In this document: positions 60,074 to 64,000 of the stretch, piece after piece
Layout: every line of letters begins with the position of its first letter
Numbering within the stretch: position 1 is the first letter of the stretch
Assembly (NCBI GenBank): GCA_949775045.1
Contig: OX459100.1
Coordinates: 9,602,194 to 9,666,193, forward strand
Direction: 5' to 3'
Origin: Metridium senile
Taxonomy: Eukaryota > Cnidaria > Anthozoa > Actiniaria > Metridiidae
Length of the DNA stretch: 64,000 nt
Notes under the pieces: generated by a model
What the model saw: the letters and a program-made list of their open reading frames with translations, nothing else
Databases searched by the model: none
What the model was told of the DNA's origin: nothing
Translations under genes and position numbers: made by a program

Positions 60074-60230
60074 GGAACCGCCGCCTTTGTTCACTCTCGT
60101 CAAACCACGGAAAGAGCACTTCGAGACTACCCACCCATCCAGCCCCGACATGACGTGGAAAACTACGGTACACACGGATATACCGCTGTCTACGGTTACC
60201 GTTCCGTCCTTCCCATATCTCATTGTGTAG
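60074..60230 (+). other. Doubtful exon, GC-richer than its surroundings
   Basis: After a good acceptor (TATATATTACAG) there is a 157-nt segment open in two frames. One reads FVHSRQTTERALRDY and VENYGTHGYTAVYGYRSVLP; the other reads VKPRKEHFETTHPSSPD and ends in TAG at 60228-60230. Base composition jumps compared with the flanks. The following 45 bp (ATCTCATTGTG to GGAAGTGGAAAT) also occur upstream at 59966-60008, followed there by AATAAA. It could be a terminal exon of an unseen gene or a duplicated 3' exon. No family recognised. Confidence 0.3.
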
Positions 60231-60614
60231 TCACTGATGTGTATTGTAGGAAGTGGAAATGTTATATTTGCTGTCTCCCCAAAGAATTATGCCAAGTAAA
60301 TCAGACAATCATTGCAAAATTTACAAAAAATAGTACGGGGAAAATGAATTACTTTTACAGTAAATTTAATATAATATAGACAGGACAAAGGTTGCGTACT
60401 CGAAATGATTCAGTAAACTTGTCCAATCTGATGAAACAAATTGTCCAATATTGTTTACATAATTTTGTCAATCATGGTATGTGAAGCCATATCACATGAC
60501 CCATGGAAAACTGATGTATCCTTGCGGAATTTCACTCTGTTTTGTCAATCGTAGCGCATGACGCCATACATCATGTGACCTGTGAGATGTTATGAATTCA
60601 CTTCGTGAGATCTA

Positions 60615-60834
60615 CAGTGCGAATCACAAAACCGTGGGCACCTAGAAATATTTTAGAAATCGTTTTTTGTTCGTTGAACAACTCAGAAACAACTATATAT
60701 ATCACCGCAAGAAAGTTTGACTGATGTGTAGTATGATAAACTTTTTGTAGTTAGAGTTGTTTGTGAGTTGTTCAACGAACAATAAACGATTTCTTAAATA
60801 TTTCTAGGTGCCCACGGTTTTGTGATTCGCACTG
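60615..60834. mobile_element. Tc1/mariner-like MITE, 220 bp, TA duplication
   Basis: Ends CAGTGCGAATCACAAAACCG and its inverse, TA on both sides, and arms of about 65 bp including TTGTTCGTTGAACAACTC. No coding capacity. Confidence 0.88.
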
Positions 60835-60997
60835 TAAAAGTAACTGGCAAAACAAATAAACACATTCTCACCATGACATATTGACACTAAAAAATACCTG
60901 GGCACATGTTAACCCTGGTAACAGGGTCTAGTTATCATTTTAAATAAGATCTAAAATGATCCGACATCAATGAAAATATATCCAAGTTGTTTAACTT

Positions 60998-61345
60998 AAG
61001 GCCGATTTACACGGCACGATTGTCGTGTGCGACTTGTAGTATACGACTCAAATGAGCTCCAAGTCTTGCCGTGTAAATGCCCCTACGACTTGCCTACCAC
61101 TGACGCACGCGACCTACAACCTGTAGTAGGATTTTGAACCAAGGATCAAAACCCTACGACTTGTCGTAGGAAAATGACGTGATTTGTCCCATATTAGGAC
61201 TGGATCTAGTATTTCGTCCAATCACTCACGATTTTAACAATGGCGTATACGAAACGTATACGACTAGTCGTGCGCGTGTGAATGGTACCTACTACAATTT
61301 GTAGGCAAATCGTATACTACAGTCGTCTCGTATAAATCGGCCTTT
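60998..61345. mobile_element. Palindromic MITE, about 348 bp (AAGGCCGATTTACACGGCAC ends)
   Basis: The left end is mirrored as TCGTATAAATCGGCCTTT. Internal inverted pairs with TACGACTTG and CCTACAACCTGTAGTAGG. No coding capacity. Confidence 0.8.
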
Positions 61346-62035
61346 ACAAGTTCTTGGTTATTTTAAAGTGCTTCTTGATTTATTGACAAAATTCTCGTAT
61401 TCATTATCCGGGTCTTTTTAACCGCTAATTGTTTAAGCCAGCAACAGATCGGTTTAGTTATATTGCATAAAAAATAAACAGAACATAAACAAATTGAAAA
61501 AGTAAAGAAAAGAAGGTATATATAAATATATTTAAAAAAAAACATTAGTAAAGCCATAACTAAAAAAAAAACACAACACGCAAAGAGAAATAATGAGAAT
61601 TATTTTGAAAAATATGAGTTCAAATTGAATAGTTAATTAAATTACAGTCCATTAAAATAGATTTTTAAAATGTTGAGATTATTTTTATTTCCAACGCTTT
61701 ACTGCTATTAGATTTTCAAAACGGTAAAAATTATTGTAATAATTTAGAGAATATCATAAAAATGGCACAATATATTGAAACGAAATCCACTACTTCAGTC
61801 TCCGCTTCTACGGCCTAAGTCTAAGATCTACAATCTACGATCTACAATCTACGATCTATCAATCTACGACAAGGTTTTTTCATTTTGGTGTATATAAGAG
61901 CAATATAACTTAGTTGCCTAATTTTAATGCCAAAACTGCTCTTAATTAAAAAAATATATAATAAATAAATCTCATATAATAAGTCAGTAAATCTCAAAAA
62001 AGCACTTCAGATATTACGTTTTATATCAATTTTGT

Positions 62036-62560
62036 ATAACTTTACCGGAAATAATAGAACTGTTTTTATTTTTTATGTTGCAAAATTCCTGACTTCATTT
62101 TTAAATGTTAATTTTTATTTTTTTTGTCAATTCATGGGAAGTTAATAATATACTATAATATCATTATAATTTATCATCTATTTAAATATTTGCAAGAAAA
62201 TGATTTTGTATAGCTTTGCCGGAAATAATAGAACTGTTTTTATTTTTTATGTTGCAAAATTCCTGACTTCATTTTTAAATGTTAATTTTTATTTTTTTTG
62301 TCAATTCATGGGAAGTTAATAATATACTATAATATCATTATAATTTATCATCTATTTAAATATTTGCAAGAAAATGATTTTGTATAGCCTTACCGGAAAT
62401 AATAGAACTGTTTTTATTTTTTTTTTATGTTGCAGGCAAAATTCCCGACTCCATTTTAATTTTAATTCTCTTTGTCAATTCATGGGAAGTTAATTATATG
62501 CTATATATATCATTATAATTTGTATCTATTTATATATTTGCAAGAAAGTGGTTTAATATC
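62036..62560 (+). repeat. Tandem repeat, about 175-bp unit, 3 copies
   Basis: Starts at TTTACCGGAAATAATAGAAC (62041, 62215, 62390). The first two copies are almost identical; the third has several changes. Confidence 0.92.
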
Positions 62561-63351
62561 TTCAGTCACAATCATTCGATAGAAAATGCTGTTGTTGGGT
62601 TTTCCGGTCTATTTTTTTTTTGATTTGCCGAAATGAGGTACCTACAAGTCTATTTAGAGTGACCACCGCCATTTTGTTTTTCAAAATATTTTGAAAAACA
62701 ATCTTACAAAGCAAACATTACAATCTGAAAAATCTGTGAATTGTTACAAAGAATGAAACATGTCGGGTTTTTTAAATGATGATAGTGATAATGAGTGAAA
62801 TAATAATATTAAAATCTCTATTAACCCTTTTCAGTGTGCGCACATAGCTTATGGAACACTCTGCCGAAACATTTACGACTCTCTGTTGCTGTGGATTTTT
62901 AATAGTACTTATGGTGATGATTATGATTATGATGATGCTTTAATAATATAAAATGATGTTCATGATGATAATAATATTGTAATATGGTCAATGATGAAAA
63001 CTGATACAATAAGACCTACATGAAAAGAAAGATGGCAGTTTTTTAGATATGATGATAATAATGTTGATAATGATATAGTGATGTATTAATGAAACAAAAA
63101 ACAATAAGGCCTTCTAGTGTTCGCAAAGAGTAGGGGATTGTTTCCCTGTACAACAGTTAGGTCTCGGAGGCATTCACTAACCATGCATACGTTGAAGACA
63201 ATATTTTATCATTATTTAATATTTCCACATCAGATCCACATAGTGGTTATTCTTCTGCTGGCACTCACACTCAATACCTTTACATTAAATATTTTTCATA
63301 CATCACTCCTCATGCCCACGTGTTGATTTTTGCTGAGGGAGGGCTCATTCA

Positions 63352-63949
63352 TTTCATGAATTCCCATACAATTACACGGCTTGTGGCGGCTTGTCACGGT
63401 TTTGTGCTCACTTTTTCGTGAGCCCAGCCCAGAATGCATTGCGCGCGGCGTTGAAAACCGAAACTACAGAAGCACGTATAAGAAAACTCATTTAGTTTGC
63501 AAACATTTTGATTTGCAATAAACCTAAGGGTCACTTATCTTTTTATCTTAACATGGTTTGTTGAACACCAGAACATAAGAAATGTTGGATGCTGTTTCAT
63601 CCAATAACATATCATCCAACAGAGTGTTTAAACGGGCCCAAAATGTTGGATTTCATGAATTCCCATACAATTACACGGCTTGTGGCGGCTTGTCACGGTT
63701 TTGTGCTCACTTTTTCGTGAGCCCAGCCCAGAATGCATTGCGCGCGGCGTTGAAAACCGAAACTACAGAAGCACGTATAAGAAAACTCATTTAGTTTGCA
63801 AACATTTTGATTTGCAATAAACCTAAGGGTCACTTATCTTTTTATCTTAACATGGTTTGTTGAACACCAGAACATAAGAAATGTTGGATGCTGTTTCATC
63901 CAATAACATATCATCCAACAGAGTGTTTAAACGGGCCCAAAATGTTGGA
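63352..63949 (+). repeat. Tandem duplication, 299-bp unit, two seemingly identical copies
   Basis: TTTCATGAATTCCCATACAA starts both copies (63352 and 63651), and I see no difference between them. Each contains TTGTCACGGTTTTGTGCTCA, GCGCGCGGCG and ACGGGCCCAAAATGTTGGA. A 70-codon frame starting at 63582 spans the junction and is not a gene. Confidence 0.93.
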
Positions 63950-64000
63950 GCAACCAGTTTGTACCGTTTAAAGAGGCCCTAAGAAACAAAATATAAAACA

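Larger units (their letters stand above)
57816..64000. other. Region without a convincing gene, rich in MITEs and duplications
   Basis: From 57840 to 59450 only AT-rich sequence is visible. Then follow a MITE, a tandem repeat next to a doubtful exon (59.8-60.4 kb), two palindromic transposons (60.6 and 61.0 kb), an AT-rich stretch, a 175-bp tandem repeat (62.0-62.6 kb) and a perfect 299-bp duplication (63.35-63.95 kb). Confidence 0.65.

Overview
This is a eukaryotic, almost certainly metazoan, genomic window. It is AT-rich, with GT-AG introns, short exons in a repeat-dense background, many short palindromic transposons and long microsatellites. A PAN/apple plus EGF gene, an intronless class A GPCR and the types of foldback repeats fit a cnidarian, probably an anthozoan (sea anemone or coral). 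That assignment is inference; there is no species-specific marker.

Layout. (1) From the left edge to about 36.6 kb on the + strand lies one large multi-exon gene whose 5' end is outside the window. I could chain 35 exons by hand (first at 1658, stop at 36630-36632), with compatible splice phases at every junction and a total of 3,570 nt (1,189 codons plus stop). The protein is a ubiquitin conjugation factor E4 (Ufd2 core) in which the expected C-terminal U-box is absent. It is replaced by an acidic linker and a complete ubiquitin-conjugating (E2) domain of the BIRC6/UBE2O type with its catalytic cysteine. This E4-E2 fusion is the main discovery of the window. (2) Inside its 5.6 kb intron 33, on the opposite strand, are two exons of a secreted or membrane PAN-EGF protein (30048-31043), beside LINE remnants and a MITE. 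(3) Intron 34 carries a tetranucleotide microsatellite of about 1 kb (CAGG)n with duplicated flanks. (4) From 37.4 to 44.3 kb is repeat-rich intergenic DNA. (5) At 44.3-45.3 kb on the - strand is an intronless class A GPCR. (6) From 45.3 to 53.8 kb is intergenic DNA, rich in tandem repeats. (7) At 53.8-57.8 kb on the - strand is a six-exon gene for a small secreted protein: signal peptide, dibasic site, two LDL-receptor class A modules and an Ala-rich helical tail. (8) From 57.8 to 64 kb are MITEs, tandem duplications and one doubtful exon.

Mobile DNA is dominated by short non-autonomous elements: a 1.9 kb near-perfect palindrome with TTAA target duplication (piggyBac-like), three G-rich PIF/Harbinger-like MITEs with TAA/TTA duplications, two Tc1/mariner-like MITEs with TA duplications, several palindromic families with three or more copies, and 3' tails of LINEs. 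Two unrelated repeat families share a hammerhead-ribozyme-like arrangement. At two exons of the E4-E2 gene the intron end plus exon start has been tandemly duplicated, leaving decoy splice acceptors.

All exon boundaries were read by eye. No similarity search or RNA evidence was available.
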